From: Klebsiella quasivariicola
GTDB lineage: Bacteria; Pseudomonadota; Gammaproteobacteria; Enterobacterales; Enterobacteriaceae
DNA: 64,000 nucleotides
Reading direction: 5' to 3'
Assembly: GCF_002269255.1 (NCBI RefSeq)
Contig: NZ_CP022823.1
Span: 682,001-746,000 of the forward strand
A program made the position numbers and the translations under genes. Shown in pieces: positions 1-8,761 of this stretch (positions within the stretch are counted from its first letter, which is position 1; each line of letters begins with the position of its first letter). The notes under the pieces were generated by a model, which was not told the origin of the DNA, searched no databases, and was given only the letters and a program-made list of their open reading frames with translations.

Positions 1-588
1 GAAGGCGATAATGGTGCTCAGGCCGTCGCCCTGCTTCAGGTTGGTGAAGGTCCATGGGCGATCGCCGCGCATACGCTGGGTATCGCTCGCCATCACCTCC
101 AGCGACGCGCCCACATAGGGGGCAAGGTCGGTTTTATTGATCACCAGAAAATCGGATTTGGTGATCCCCGGCCCGCCTTTGCGCGGGATCTTCTCCCCTT
201 CGGCCACGTCAATGACGTAGATGGTCAGATCCGCCAGCTCCGGGCTGAAGGTGGCGCTCAGGTTGTCGCCGCCGCTTTCCACGAAGATAAGGTCGAGGTT
301 ACCGAATTTTTCACTCAGCGCTTCTACGGCGGCGAGGTTCATCGAGGCATCTTCGCGGATCGCCGTATGCGGGCAGCCGCCGGTTTCCACACCGACAATG
401 CGTTCAGGCGCCAGCGCGCCCGCTTCGGTAAGGATGCGCTGATCTTCTTTGGTGTAGATGTCGTTAGTGACCACCGCCAGCTGCCAGGTATCACGCATCG
501 CTTTGCACAGCGCTTCCAGCAAAGCGGTTTTACCGGAGCCGACCGGGCCGCCGACGCCGACGCGCAGCGGGTGTTTATAAGAGTTCAT
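1..588 (-). CDS. ureG: Urease accessory GTPase UreG (3' end cut by window)
   Basis: SIMIBI-class GTPase that drives nickel delivery to the urease active site, as part of a UreD-UreF-UreG complex in the cytoplasm. The 196 codons visible start at an ATG whose complement is 586-588. The P-loop GVGGPVGSGKTALLEALC lies near residues 9-26 and an NKTD-type guanine-specificity motif lies near residue 170. UreG is usually about 205 residues, so only the last nine or so are missing. It follows ureF by 8 bp and is the last urease gene seen. Assignment is by clear family resemblance and operon position. Confidence 0.97.
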   Translation of the reverse strand, partial: MNSYKHPLRVGVGGPVGSGKTALLEALCKAMRDTWQLAVVTNDIYTKEDQRILTEAGALAPERIVGVETGGCPHTAIREDASMNLAAVEALSEKFGNLDLIFVESGGDNLSATFSPELADLTIYVIDVAEGEKIPRKGGPGITKSDFLVINKTDLAPYVGASLEVMASDTQRMRGDRPWTFTNLKQGDGLSTIIAF

Positions 589-596
589 GGCTTCTC

Positions 597-1271
597 CTAG
601 GAACGGAATAATCGGGAGTATTGGGTTTCATGCCGGGCAGAGGCGATAGCGGCGAGCGGGGTGGCCGATCCGATATCGCCGTCCGGTGCGGCCAGCGCGC
701 GGGGCATCTGGGCCGCGTAGTGATCACAAAGACGTAAAATCAGCTGCTGGGCGGCCTGCTGGCCGAAGGGCACCAGCTTGACGCCGGCCATTACGGCGCT
801 CTCAATCCAGCTGTAGCCCAGGCTGAGGGCCATCTCGGGCAGCGCGATGCGCCAGCGCACGCCGAGCCAGGCCATCCCGGCGAGCTGGCTTTGCTGGCAC
901 AGCGTGCGCCACGCCGGCGGGCAGTCCGGCTGCCAGTCGCTCAGCAGACGGGCAAACGCCGCACCGCGGTTGCGCTCCTCCTCCCGCAGTTCACGGGTCT
1001 CCCGGCAGGCCAGCAGATAGGCGGTCCAGCGCTGAGCCGCGGCGATATCGCCTTGTTCGCAGGCGCGGTACAGGCGGACAAACAGCGGCAGGTCAACGGT
1101 AAAAAAGCCTTCCGTCATCTGCCGCCGCTGCCAGCGCTCGAAGGCCGCGACGTCCGGCACCCAGCCGGCTTCCACGGCCCACTCCAGCCCCTGGGACCAG
1201 CTGTAACCGCCTACCGGCAGGTTGCTGCTGGCCAGCTGCATCAGCCGCAGGCGTTGTTCCGCTGTCGACAT
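597..1271 (-). CDS. ureF: Urease accessory protein UreF
   Basis: UreF (224 aa) gates GTP hydrolysis by UreG and bridges it to the UreD-apo-urease complex during nickel insertion. The reading frame stays open to 1370, but the ATG at 1271 gives the usual start MSTAEQRLRLMQLASSNLPV and the usual family length. The upstream extension would run back into the His-codon-rich 3' end of ureE in another frame and is not credible. The conserved PVGGYSWSQGLE segment is present near residues 19-30. Only 1 bp separates it from the ureE stop, so translation is probably coupled. Confidence 0.97.
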   Translation of the reverse strand: MSTAEQRLRLMQLASSNLPVGGYSWSQGLEWAVEAGWVPDVAAFERWQRRQMTEGFFTVDLPLFVRLYRACEQGDIAAAQRWTAYLLACRETRELREEERNRGAAFARLLSDWQPDCPPAWRTLCQQSQLAGMAWLGVRWRIALPEMALSLGYSWIESAVMAGVKLVPFGQQAAQQLILRLCDHYAAQMPRALAAPDGDIGSATPLAAIASARHETQYSRLFRS

Positions 1272-1272
1272 G

Positions 1273-1749
1273 CTAGTGGCTGTGAGCGTGGTGGTCATGA
1301 TGAGCATGATGATGACCGTGGCTTTCGCTGGCGTAAGCGCCGGCTTCCGGCTCGAACGGCAGCTGGCCAAAAGTCACCGTCAGGCCGAACTGGCGCAGCA
1401 TATCGTCCAGTACGTGATCGTGATGGTAGCGCAGCTCGCCCGGCATGATCTGCAGCGGCACGTGACGGTTGCCGAGGTGGTAGCAGGCCTTCGCCAGCAT
1501 AAACGGATCGTCGCAGCGCACTACCGACACCCCTTCATCAGCGGCAATCACCTGCACAAACTCGGTGCCTTCTTCGTTGCTGAGCACATCGCCGCCGCGC
1601 AGCAGCAGGCCGCGGGGCAGCAGCAGGCCGGCTTCCCGGCCATCGTTGAGGGTGACCTTAACCCGGCTTTTGACGCGAACATCAATCGGCAGCGTAACGC
1701 TGGCGGTCGCGGCGCTGGGGATCTCCAGACGTTGAGTTAAATAAAGCAT
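1273..1749 (-). CDS. ureE: Urease nickel metallochaperone UreE
   Basis: UreE (158 aa) is the nickel-binding chaperone that hands Ni to UreG. The N-terminal half is the peptide-binding-like domain and the C-terminal half the metal-binding domain. The C-terminus is very rich in histidine: 10 of the last 15 residues are His. This tail is the classic feature of Klebsiella UreE; it stores extra nickel, and work on the family shows it is not strictly essential. It lies 9 bp downstream of ureC and 1 bp upstream of ureF. Confidence 0.97.
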   Translation of the reverse strand: MLYLTQRLEIPSAATASVTLPIDVRVKSRVKVTLNDGREAGLLLPRGLLLRGGDVLSNEEGTEFVQVIAADEGVSVVRCDDPFMLAKACYHLGNRHVPLQIMPGELRYHHDHVLDDMLRQFGLTVTFGQLPFEPEAGAYASESHGHHHAHHDHHAHSH

Positions 1750-1758
1750 CCGCTCTCC

Positions 1759-3462
1759 TTAAAACAGAAAATATCGTTGCGCCATCGGCAGAACGTCTGC
1801 CGGCTCGCTGGTGATAAGTTCGCCATCCACCCGTACCTCATAGGTCTGGGCGTCGACGGTGATGTTAGGCTGCAGACTGTTGTGCACCATGTCGGCTTTC
1901 TGCACCGTACGGCAGCCTTTCACCACGGCGATCGCGCTGCGCAGGTTCAGCCGCCCGGCAACGCCATTGGCTGCCGCCGCCTGCGACAGGAAGGTGAGGC
2001 GGCAGTGATGGCGGGCGCTGCCCAGCGCGCCAAACATCGGGCGGTAGTGCACCGGCTGCGGGGTCGGAATAGAGGCATTGATATCGCCCATCGGCGCGAT
2101 GGCGATCATGCCGCCTTTGATCACGGTGGCCGGTTTCACGCCGAAGAAGGCTGGTGACCAGACCACGAGGTCAGCCAGCTTACCCACCTCAATGGATCCG
2201 ACTTCGTGTGCGATGCCGTGGGTCAGCGCCGGGTTGATGGTGTATTTGGCGATGTAGCGCTTCACGCGGAAGTTGTCGTTATCCCCGGTCTCCTCCGCCA
2301 GCGCGCCGCGCTGCACCTTCATGCGATGCGCCACCTGCCAGGTGCGGAGAATCACTTCCCCGACGCGGCCCATGGCCTGCGAATCGGATGAGGTGAGCGA
2401 GAAGGCGCCGAGATCGTGCAGCACGTCTTCCGCGGCGATGGTTTCCCGGCGAATACGCGATTCGGCAAAGGCCACGTCCTCGGCAATGTCCGGGTCCAGA
2501 TGGTGGCAGACCATCAGCATATCGAGATGTTCATCGATGGTGTTGAGGGTGTAGGGCAGCGTTGGGTTGGTGGACGACGGCAAAATGTTCGGATGGGCGC
2601 AGGCGGTGATGATGTCCGGCGCATGGCCGCCGCCGGCCCCTTCGGTATGAAAGGTGTGAATAGTGCGCCCGCCGATGGCGGCGAGGGTATCTTCCACAAA
2701 ACCGGACTCATTGAGGGTGTCGCTGTGCAGGGCGACCTGAATGTCCATTTCATCGGCGACGGTTAACGCACAGTCGATCGCCGCCGGGGTGGCGCCCCAG
2801 TCCTCATGAATTTTCAGGCCAATGACGCCCGCCGCTACCTGCTCGCGCAGGGCATCCGGCTGAGAAACGTTGCCCTTGCCCAGCAGGCCGATATTGACCG
2901 GCAGGCTGTCGGCCGCCTGCAGCATGCGTGAGATATACCACGGGCCCGGGGTACAGGTGGTGGCGTGGGTGCCCGCGGCCGGGCCGGTGCCGCCGCCGAC
3001 CATGGTGGTCACGCCGGAGACCAGCGCCTCTTCCGCCTGCTGCGGACAGATCCAGTGAATATGGGTATCGATCCCGCCGGCGGTGACGATCTTGCCTTCG
3101 GCGGCAATCACTTCCGTCGCGGCGCCGATGGGGATGGTGACGTTGGGCTGGATATCGGGATTGCCGGCTTTGCCGATGGCGAAGATCCGGCCGTCCTTCA
3201 CGCCGATATCGGCCTTGACGATCCCCCAGTGATCGACGATCAGCGCGTTGGTGAGCACCAGATCGACACAGTCGTCGGCCAGCATCTGTCCCTGACCCAT
3301 CCCGTCGCGGATCACTTTGCCGCCGCCGAATTTGACCTCTTCCCCGTAGGTGGTCAAATCATCTTCCACTTCGATCCACAGCTCGGTATCCGCCAGGCGC
3401 ACCTTGTCGCCGACGGTGGGGCCGAACATGTCGGCATAGGCCTGGCGTGAAATATTACTCAT
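1759..3462 (-). CDS. ureC: Urease alpha (catalytic) subunit UreC
   Basis: The catalytic subunit (567 aa) hydrolyses urea to ammonia and carbamate using two nickel ions. The lysine in GLKIHEDWG is the one carbamylated to bridge the nickels. The metal-binding histidines (HIH near residue 134), the mobile flap with MVCHHL, and SLTSSDSQAMGRVGE with a nickel-ligand Asp are all present. The start at 3462 (MSNISRQAYADMFGPTVGDK) is chosen over an upstream in-frame codon because it gives the canonical length. It overlaps the ureB stop by 8 bp, as in other ureABC operons. Confidence 0.98.
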   Translation of the reverse strand: MSNISRQAYADMFGPTVGDKVRLADTELWIEVEDDLTTYGEEVKFGGGKVIRDGMGQGQMLADDCVDLVLTNALIVDHWGIVKADIGVKDGRIFAIGKAGNPDIQPNVTIPIGAATEVIAAEGKIVTAGGIDTHIHWICPQQAEEALVSGVTTMVGGGTGPAAGTHATTCTPGPWYISRMLQAADSLPVNIGLLGKGNVSQPDALREQVAAGVIGLKIHEDWGATPAAIDCALTVADEMDIQVALHSDTLNESGFVEDTLAAIGGRTIHTFHTEGAGGGHAPDIITACAHPNILPSSTNPTLPYTLNTIDEHLDMLMVCHHLDPDIAEDVAFAESRIRRETIAAEDVLHDLGAFSLTSSDSQAMGRVGEVILRTWQVAHRMKVQRGALAEETGDNDNFRVKRYIAKYTINPALTHGIAHEVGSIEVGKLADLVVWSPAFFGVKPATVIKGGMIAIAPMGDINASIPTPQPVHYRPMFGALGSARHHCRLTFLSQAAAANGVAGRLNLRSAIAVVKGCRTVQKADMVHNSLQPNITVDAQTYEVRVDGELITSEPADVLPMAQRYFLF

Positions 3463-3775
3463 CGTTTGCCTCCAGAGGGCCCATGACCTCGCCGCGGAAG
3501 CCGAAGACGGCGCGGTGACCGGCGAAGGCCACCAGCTCGACCTCGCGTTTCTGGCCGGGTTCAAAACGTACCGCCGTGCCGGCCGGGATATTCAGGCGAT
3601 AGCCAGTGGCCTGCTGACGGTCGAACTTCAGCGCCGGGTTGACCTCGGCGAAATGGTAGTGCGAACCGACCTGAATCGGCCGATCGCCGTGGTTTTCAAC
3701 GACCACGCGACAGGTCGCCCGGCCGGTATTCAGGGCTATCTGACCGGGCTTAACGTGATATTCACCGGGGATCAT
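3455..3775 (-). CDS. ureB: Urease beta subunit UreB
   Basis: Small structural subunit of urease (106 aa), starting MIPGEYHVKPGQIALN, a typical UreB N-terminus. Together with UreA and UreC it forms the (abc)3 trimer seen in Klebsiella urease. The length is standard for species in which UreA and UreB are separate polypeptides. It is 9 bp downstream of ureA and overlaps the start of ureC by 8 bp, which suggests coupled translation to fix subunit ratios. Confidence 0.97.
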   Translation of the reverse strand: MIPGEYHVKPGQIALNTGRATCRVVVENHGDRPIQVGSHYHFAEVNPALKFDRQQATGYRLNIPAGTAVRFEPGQKREVELVAFAGHRAVFGFRGEVMGPLEANDE

Positions 3776-3784
3776 GGCGCTACC

Positions 3785-4087
3785 TCAGATAATCGGGTTG
3801 TGAACGGTGACCAGCTTCGAGCCGTCCGGAAAGGTGGCTTCGACCTGGATATCCGGGATCATTTCCGGGACGCCCTCCATCACCTGCTCGCGGGTCAGGA
3901 CGTGACGGCCTTCCTCCATCAGTGAGGCTACGCTTTTGCCGTCGCGGGCGCCTTCCATAATAAAGGCGCTGATCAGGGCCACGGACTCCGGATAGTTGAG
4001 CTTCAGGCCGCGAGCCAGGCGGCGTTCCGCCACCAGCGCGGCGGTAAACAACAACAGCTTGTCTTTTTCTCGGGGGGTCAGTTCCAT
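3785..4087 (-). CDS. ureA: Urease gamma subunit UreA
   Basis: Smallest urease subunit (100 aa), beginning MELTPREKDKLLLFTAALVA and ending VTVHNPII, both typical of UreA. It packs against UreC in the trimeric enzyme and carries no nickel ligands. It lies 9 bp after ureD in a tightly spaced operon. Length and sequence match the family throughout. Confidence 0.98.
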   Translation of the reverse strand: MELTPREKDKLLLFTAALVAERRLARGLKLNYPESVALISAFIMEGARDGKSVASLMEEGRHVLTREQVMEGVPEMIPDIQVEATFPDGSKLVTVHNPII

Positions 4088-4096
4088 AACGTTCTC

Positions 4097-4909
4097 TTAA
4101 GTCAGCCAGATTCGGGGAAGGACGGGGGATTTGCCGGTGAGATGAGGGCGCAGAAACTGCCAGATGTCGCGCATCACCTGCTGGCAAATCAGATTATCGT
4201 CACTGAGGAAACGTACCGTCAGCAGGCGGTCGGTCAGGGTGGCGCCGGCGTAGAGACCGAGCGGCGCCAGCGCGTCGCGCACCCCGTCGAGCAGGGTGTC
4301 GGTAGCCGGATAGCACAGCAAAGTGCCGACCCAGGGGCGTTCGGCAACGCTGGACAGCTCTCCCTCCTGCAGGTGCAGGCGTTCGACCAGCAGCGGTATC
4401 TCATCCACCCACACTTCCAGCCGGTTGCTGAGGGTGCCATGGCTGAAGGTTTCGCCAATCACCGGGCGGCCAAGGCAGAGCAGGTCCCAGGCCAGCAGCG
4501 TGCTGGAGGCGCACAGATGAAAGGTGGTGGACAGCCGGGCATTGGCCCCGGGAAAAAAGATGGCATCCTGCGGGAGCCACTCCAGGGTCGCCTGCGGGGC
4601 AATGGTCAACTGCTGGCGCATCAGCGCTTGCGCGCCGCTGCTGCGGTAAAACTTGCTGGCGCCAGGCATGGTTATCAGCGTATGGCAGCCGGGGTCAAGA
4701 TGGGCGCTAATCGTCAGCTCATCACCGCCGACGATGCCGCCGGGCGGGTGAAGCAGATAGAGGTGACAGGTCTCTTCTTCCGGGTAAAACGGGCGCTGGA
4801 CGGTCAGCGGGCCGACGTGTTGGGCGCTGGCGAGAACGGTCTTGCCGCCGGCCTGCTGAAAGCGCAGATCCAGCGTGGCCTGCCAGCCTTTTTTGAGTGG
4901 TGGTAACAC
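4097..4909 (-). CDS. ureD: Urease accessory protein UreD
   Basis: UreD is the scaffold that binds apo-urease and recruits UreF and UreG during nickel insertion. It is the first gene of the operon. Starting at the GTG at 4909 gives 270 aa with the N-terminus (M)LPPLKKGWQATLDLRF, which fits Klebsiella UreD. A TTG at 4921 is in frame four codons further up and cannot be excluded. No strong Shine-Dalgarno sequence stands before either, so low translation is plausible, as reported for UreD in K. aerogenes. The operon promoter should lie in the gap just upstream. Confidence 0.93.
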   Translation of the reverse strand: MLPPLKKGWQATLDLRFQQAGGKTVLASAQHVGPLTVQRPFYPEEETCHLYLLHPPGGIVGGDELTISAHLDPGCHTLITMPGASKFYRSSGAQALMRQQLTIAPQATLEWLPQDAIFFPGANARLSTTFHLCASSTLLAWDLLCLGRPVIGETFSHGTLSNRLEVWVDEIPLLVERLHLQEGELSSVAERPWVGTLLCYPATDTLLDGVRDALAPLGLYAGATLTDRLLTVRFLSDDNLICQQVMRDIWQFLRPHLTGKSPVLPRIWLT

Positions 4910-5318
4910 GGTGCCGTGCAATGTTGCGCCCCTGCAAAATCAAGATAAAACAGCAGCAATGAGTATTGATCGGTGGGTGATTATCCCGGTCATATGAAAC
5001 GCTTATGTCATCCGTAACCCGGTGCGTCGTGACGGGCGCGAGGGGAAAGCGGCATAACCGCTCCGAATTATTCACCCGGATTATCTTTGTCGTCAATATC
5101 CTGATCCGCTGCCTGGCCGCGGCGGAAAAGGCGGCGGATCGGGTTGCGCCGCGCCGCCAGCCGCCAGCGCAACTTTTGCCTTTCCATACCGCTAACGCAT
5201 TGTTACAAAAGGGGGATGTGGCGATGATCGCCTTTGATGGCGAGGAGGCGTAAAAGAGCGGGTGAAAGGTGCGATTCGCGCAGGAGAGTCGCCCGGCTGG
5301 CGGAGCCGGGAGGGGAGA
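4910..5318. other. Intergenic region upstream of urease operon
   Basis: About 400 bp without a convincing gene, between ureD and plsY (both minus strand). It must hold the urease promoter. In K. aerogenes this operon is nitrogen-regulated through Nac; I looked for the ATA-N9-TAT type site and saw no clear match. A perfect 7-bp inverted repeat, CCCGGCT/AGCCGGG with a 5-nt loop, lies at 5292-5310 just after the plsY stop. It may help end plsY transcription although it has no T tract. Confidence 0.6.
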
Positions 5319-5936
5319 TTACTTCTGCTCTGGCGTTTTTTTCTTCTTCACGCGGGTCCAGATTTTGCTCTCCTGGCGGCGCCACAGGCGCTGAATGTTG
5401 TCGTGATGGCGCAGCAGGATCAGGCAGGAGAGCATCGACACCGGAAAGGTGTACTGCGGTTTGAACCACCAGACGTAAAACGGGGCGATCAGCGCGCTGA
5501 CGATAGCGCCCAGGGAAGAGTAGCCGCTGAGCAGGATGGTCAGCAGCCAGGTCCCGGCCATCACGCCGGTCAGATCGAGACCGATGGGGGCGATAGCGCC
5601 GAAGGCCGTGGCGACGCCTTTGCCACCGCGGAAATGAAAGAAGATGGGCCAGATATGGCCTACGCAGGCGGCAATCGCCACTAAACCCAGCCAGAACGGC
5701 GTAAGGCCCAGCGCCCAGGCGCCCCACACCGGGAGCATGCCCTTCAGCACATCAAAAATAAGTACCGCTACGGCCGCCCCTTTTCCGCCAATTCGTAGTA
5801 CGTTAGTGGCCCCGGGGTTGCCTGAGCCGCTGTCACGTGGGTCGGGCAGGCCAGCAAGGCGACATACCAGAATGGCGCTGGAAATGGAGCCGCAGAGGTA
5901 GGCGAGGAGTACCAGTCCAGGCGCGATTGCACTCAT
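5319..5936 (-). CDS. plsY: Glycerol-3-phosphate acyltransferase PlsY
   Basis: Inner-membrane enzyme (205 aa) that transfers acyl groups from acyl-phosphate to glycerol-3-phosphate, making lysophosphatidate. The conserved motifs are visible: the first-loop SGSGNPGATNVLR near residues 36-48, and the FRGGKGVAT phosphate-binding motif near residues 103-111. Five or so hydrophobic segments span the protein. The basic tail WTRVKKKKTPEQK is typical of the enterobacterial YgiH form. It is divergent from folB, as in E. coli. Confidence 0.97.
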   Translation of the reverse strand: MSAIAPGLVLLAYLCGSISSAILVCRLAGLPDPRDSGSGNPGATNVLRIGGKGAAVAVLIFDVLKGMLPVWGAWALGLTPFWLGLVAIAACVGHIWPIFFHFRGGKGVATAFGAIAPIGLDLTGVMAGTWLLTILLSGYSSLGAIVSALIAPFYVWWFKPQYTFPVSMLSCLILLRHHDNIQRLWRRQESKIWTRVKKKKTPEQK

Positions 5937-6043
5937 AACGCTGTTCCGTTTTGAAAATGTCGTTGTATTCTCTGCATCTGTGGATAATACGCATAATTCG
6001 CCGGAAGTGGTATCCGGTTTAGCTAAAAAGCAGGCAGGGCGTG

Positions 6044-6427
6044 ATGGATATTGTATTTATAGAGCAACTTTCGGTAATCACCACCATTGGTGTTTATGAC
6101 TGGGAACAAACCATTGAGCAGAAGCTGGTGTTCGATATCGAAATTGCATGGGATAACCGCAAGGCCGCTGGCAGCGATGATGTCAGCGACTGCCTCAGCT
6201 ATGCTGATATCAGCGAGCGCGTGATCGCGCATGTGGAGGGGGGAAAATTCGCGTTAGTGGAGCGGGTGGCGGAAGAAGTGGCCGACCTGCTGCTGGAAAC
6301 ATTCCAGTCGCCATGGGTGCGCATAAAAGTCAGCAAACCTGGCGCCGTGGCTCGCGCGGCAAACGTCGGGGTGATTATTGAACGTGGCCTTAATCTGAAA
6401 CAAAACTTTTCAGGTCATACTTGTTAA
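6044..6427 (+). CDS. folB: Dihydroneopterin aldolase FolB
   Basis: Folate-pathway enzyme converting 7,8-dihydroneopterin to 6-hydroxymethyl-dihydropterin and glycolaldehyde; it also epimerises the substrate. The start MDIVFIEQLSVITTIGVYDW matches E. coli FolB. A GTG directly upstream (6041) is less likely. The catalytic/substrate residues in the GVYDWE and SKPGAVARAANVGV segments are present. At 127 aa it has a slightly longer tail than the E. coli protein. It is divergently transcribed from plsY across about 107 bp. Confidence 0.96.
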   Translation: MDIVFIEQLSVITTIGVYDWEQTIEQKLVFDIEIAWDNRKAAGSDDVSDCLSYADISERVIAHVEGGKFALVERVAEEVADLLLETFQSPWVRIKVSKPGAVARAANVGVIIERGLNLKQNFSGHTC

Positions 6428-6625
6428 ACAAATTGCGTTTATACCGGTCATAGCATCCGGTCATCAGGCAATTTTACTGGCGATGTCCTTCCAGAACGGT
6501 GGGCAAATTCGTGTGTACTTCCTGTACGCTGCGGATTTGGCGCGCTCTGGCTGCCGGGTTGTGCCTGTTGAACGATACCGTGTTCCTGGTTTTTTTCATT
6601 TTACTTTTTTAAAGGGTTTAATTGG

Positions 6626-7447
6626 ATGAGCGATATACACTCGCTGCTGGTGGCGGCAATATTGGGTGTGGTTGAGGGTTTGACAGAGTTTTTACCTGTT
6701 TCCAGTACCGGTCATATGATTATTGTTGGTCACCTGCTGGGGTTTGAAGGTGATACGGCAAATACCTTTGAAGTGGTGATTCAGTTAGGTTCGATACTCG
6801 CCGTGGTGGTGATGTTCTGGCGTCGCCTGTTCGGCCTGATCGGCATCCATTTTGGCAAGCCGCCGGCGCATGAAGGTCAGGGCAGCGGTCGCTTGTCGCT
6901 TATCCATATTCTCCTCGGTATGATCCCTGCGGTGGTGATGGGGCTGATTTTCCACGACACCATTAAATCCTTGTTTAACCCCGTGAACGTGATGTACGCC
7001 CTGATTGTCGGCGGCGTATTGCTGATTGCGGCGGAAGTGTTGAAGCCGAAACAGCCGCGCGCGGTCGGGATTGACGATATGACTTATCGTCAGGCGTTCG
7101 TCATCGGCTGCTTTCAGTGCCTGGCGCTGTGGCCGGGCTTCTCCCGCTCGGGGGCGACTATCTCCGGCGGCATGCTGATGGGCGTCAGCCGCTATGCGGC
7201 ATCAGAGTTCTCTTTCCTGCTGGCGGTACCGATGATGATGGGCGCCACCGTGCTGGACGTCTACAAGAGCATCGGCTTCCTGAACATGGGCGATGTCCCG
7301 ATGTTTGCCGTCGGCTTCGTGATGGCGTTTATCGTGGCGCTGATTGCGATTAAAACCTTCCTGCAGCTGATCAAACGGATCTCGTTCATTCCGTTCGCTA
7401 TCTACCGCTTTATCGTCGCGGCAGCGGTTTACGTGGTCTTCTTCTAA
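6626..7447 (+). CDS. uppP: Undecaprenyl-diphosphatase UppP/BacA
   Basis: Integral membrane phosphatase (273 aa) that dephosphorylates undecaprenyl pyrophosphate so the lipid carrier can be reused for peptidoglycan and other envelope polymers. It confers bacitracin tolerance when overproduced. The two signature regions are present: GVVEGLTEFLPVSSTGH near residues 15-31 and PGFSRSGATISGGML near residues 171-185. Roughly eight hydrophobic segments follow the usual topology. It converges with cca, the stops being 11 bp apart. Confidence 0.97.
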   Translation: MSDIHSLLVAAILGVVEGLTEFLPVSSTGHMIIVGHLLGFEGDTANTFEVVIQLGSILAVVVMFWRRLFGLIGIHFGKPPAHEGQGSGRLSLIHILLGMIPAVVMGLIFHDTIKSLFNPVNVMYALIVGGVLLIAAEVLKPKQPRAVGIDDMTYRQAFVIGCFQCLALWPGFSRSGATISGGMLMGVSRYAASEFSFLLAVPMMMGATVLDVYKSIGFLNMGDVPMFAVGFVMAFIVALIAIKTFLQLIKRISFIPFAIYRFIVAAAVYVVFF

Positions 7448-7458
7448 GGCCTGCGCCC

Positions 7459-8700
7459 TCAGCCTTGCGGCTGGGGGCAACGCTGTTCCTTCCACCGCGC
7501 CACCGCCGCAATTCTCCGCCGCGTCAGCTCCTCGCGAATCTCCGCCCCTTTAAAGCCCGCCGCCACCACCTCTTTGGTGGAGACCGACTGCGCCACTTCC
7601 CAGGCCTCCAGCAGCAGCCGCCCTTGTGGGTAATCGCTGGCCTCAAAACCGGTACGTCCGCGGACGTCGGCTTCGCTGGTGAGCGCGATCTGCTGCACGC
7701 GCTGCGGTTTGCGCCACGCGTCAATGCTGTCAAAGAGTTTGACGAGGGTTTTCGGCTGCAGGATCGGCAGGGTGTGGATTAGGTCATGGTACTCCGCCAC
7801 CAGTTTCGCGAGATCGCGGATATCGTTTGGCACCCGCAGACGCGCGCAGAGTTGCTCCACCAGCTTAACTCCCGCCGGGCCATGGCCATGGTGACGCGGC
7901 CAGAGCGCTTTCGGCGTCAGCCCTTTGCCGAGGTCGTGGCACAGGGTGGCGAAGCGCACATCAACGTCCGGCGACAGCATCGCGGCCATCGTGACGGTCA
8001 TCAGGGTGTGCAGGCCGGTGTCGATTTCCGGATGCCACTTCGCCGGAGCCGGCACGCCGTACAGCGCGTCAATTTCCGGAAACAGCACCTTAAGGGCCTG
8101 ACAGTCGCGCAGTGCCTGGAAAAAGACCTGCGGGTTGCGAGTAGTCAATGCGTTTTCCGTCTCTTTCCACACCCGCTCCGGCGTTAAATGCGCCAGCTCG
8201 CCGGCCTCAACCATCGCGAGCATCAGGGCCTGGGTCTCTTCGGCAATGCGAAAACCGAGGTGGGCGTAGCGGGCGGCAAAGCGCGCCACGCGCAGCACGC
8301 GCAGCGGATCTTCGCTAAAGGCGGGAGAGACATGGCGCAGCAGGCGCTGACGGAGATCGTTCTGTCCGCCGTAGGGGTCGATAATTGCGCCGTCGGCATC
8401 CTGGGCGAGGGCGTTGACCGTCAGGTCGCGGCGCAGCAGATCGGCCTCGAGGGTAACGTCCGGGGCGGCATAGCAGGTAAAACCGGTGTAGCCTGCGCCG
8501 GATTTGCGCTCGGTGCGGGCCAGGGCATACTCTTCCCGGCTTTGCGGATGGAGGAACACGGGAAAGTCGCGGCCTACCTGTTGATAGCCCGCGTCAAGCA
8601 TCTGTTGCGGGGTGGCGCCCACCACCACCCAGTCTCGGTCTTTGACCGGCAGTCCTAACAGCGCGTCACGCACCGCTCCACCGACCAGATAACTCTTCAC
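7459..8700 (-). CDS. cca: Multifunctional CCA tRNA nucleotidyltransferase Cca
   Basis: Adds and repairs the 3'-CCA end of tRNAs without a template. The N-terminal class II nucleotidyltransferase domain has GGAVRDALLG (flexible G-motif) and the RDWVVVG acidic region. A C-terminal HD domain (ATLCHDLGKGL near residue 255) gives phosphatase and phosphodiesterase activities in the E. coli enzyme. The GTG start at 8700 gives 413 aa and (M)KSYLVGGAVRD, matching E. coli Cca, which is 412 aa; the longer upstream frame is not supported. Confidence 0.96.
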   Translation of the reverse strand: MKSYLVGGAVRDALLGLPVKDRDWVVVGATPQQMLDAGYQQVGRDFPVFLHPQSREEYALARTERKSGAGYTGFTCYAAPDVTLEADLLRRDLTVNALAQDADGAIIDPYGGQNDLRQRLLRHVSPAFSEDPLRVLRVARFAARYAHLGFRIAEETQALMLAMVEAGELAHLTPERVWKETENALTTRNPQVFFQALRDCQALKVLFPEIDALYGVPAPAKWHPEIDTGLHTLMTVTMAAMLSPDVDVRFATLCHDLGKGLTPKALWPRHHGHGPAGVKLVEQLCARLRVPNDIRDLAKLVAEYHDLIHTLPILQPKTLVKLFDSIDAWRKPQRVQQIALTSEADVRGRTGFEASDYPQGRLLLEAWEVAQSVSTKEVVAAGFKGAEIREELTRRRIAAVARWKEQRCPQPQG

Positions 8701-8761
8701 GCCTGATTCTCCCGTATCTGTTTTTCGCACGATGATACGTAAGTCTGGCAGAGAAGACGAA

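Noticed and set aside
4922..5000. A Nac-binding site for urease control
   Set aside because: Expected from K. aerogenes, but no ATA-N9-TAT match could be read with confidence.
5005..5253. An 82-codon plus-strand frame upstream of the urease operon
   Set aside because: No ribosome site, no recognisable domain and composition like non-coding DNA.
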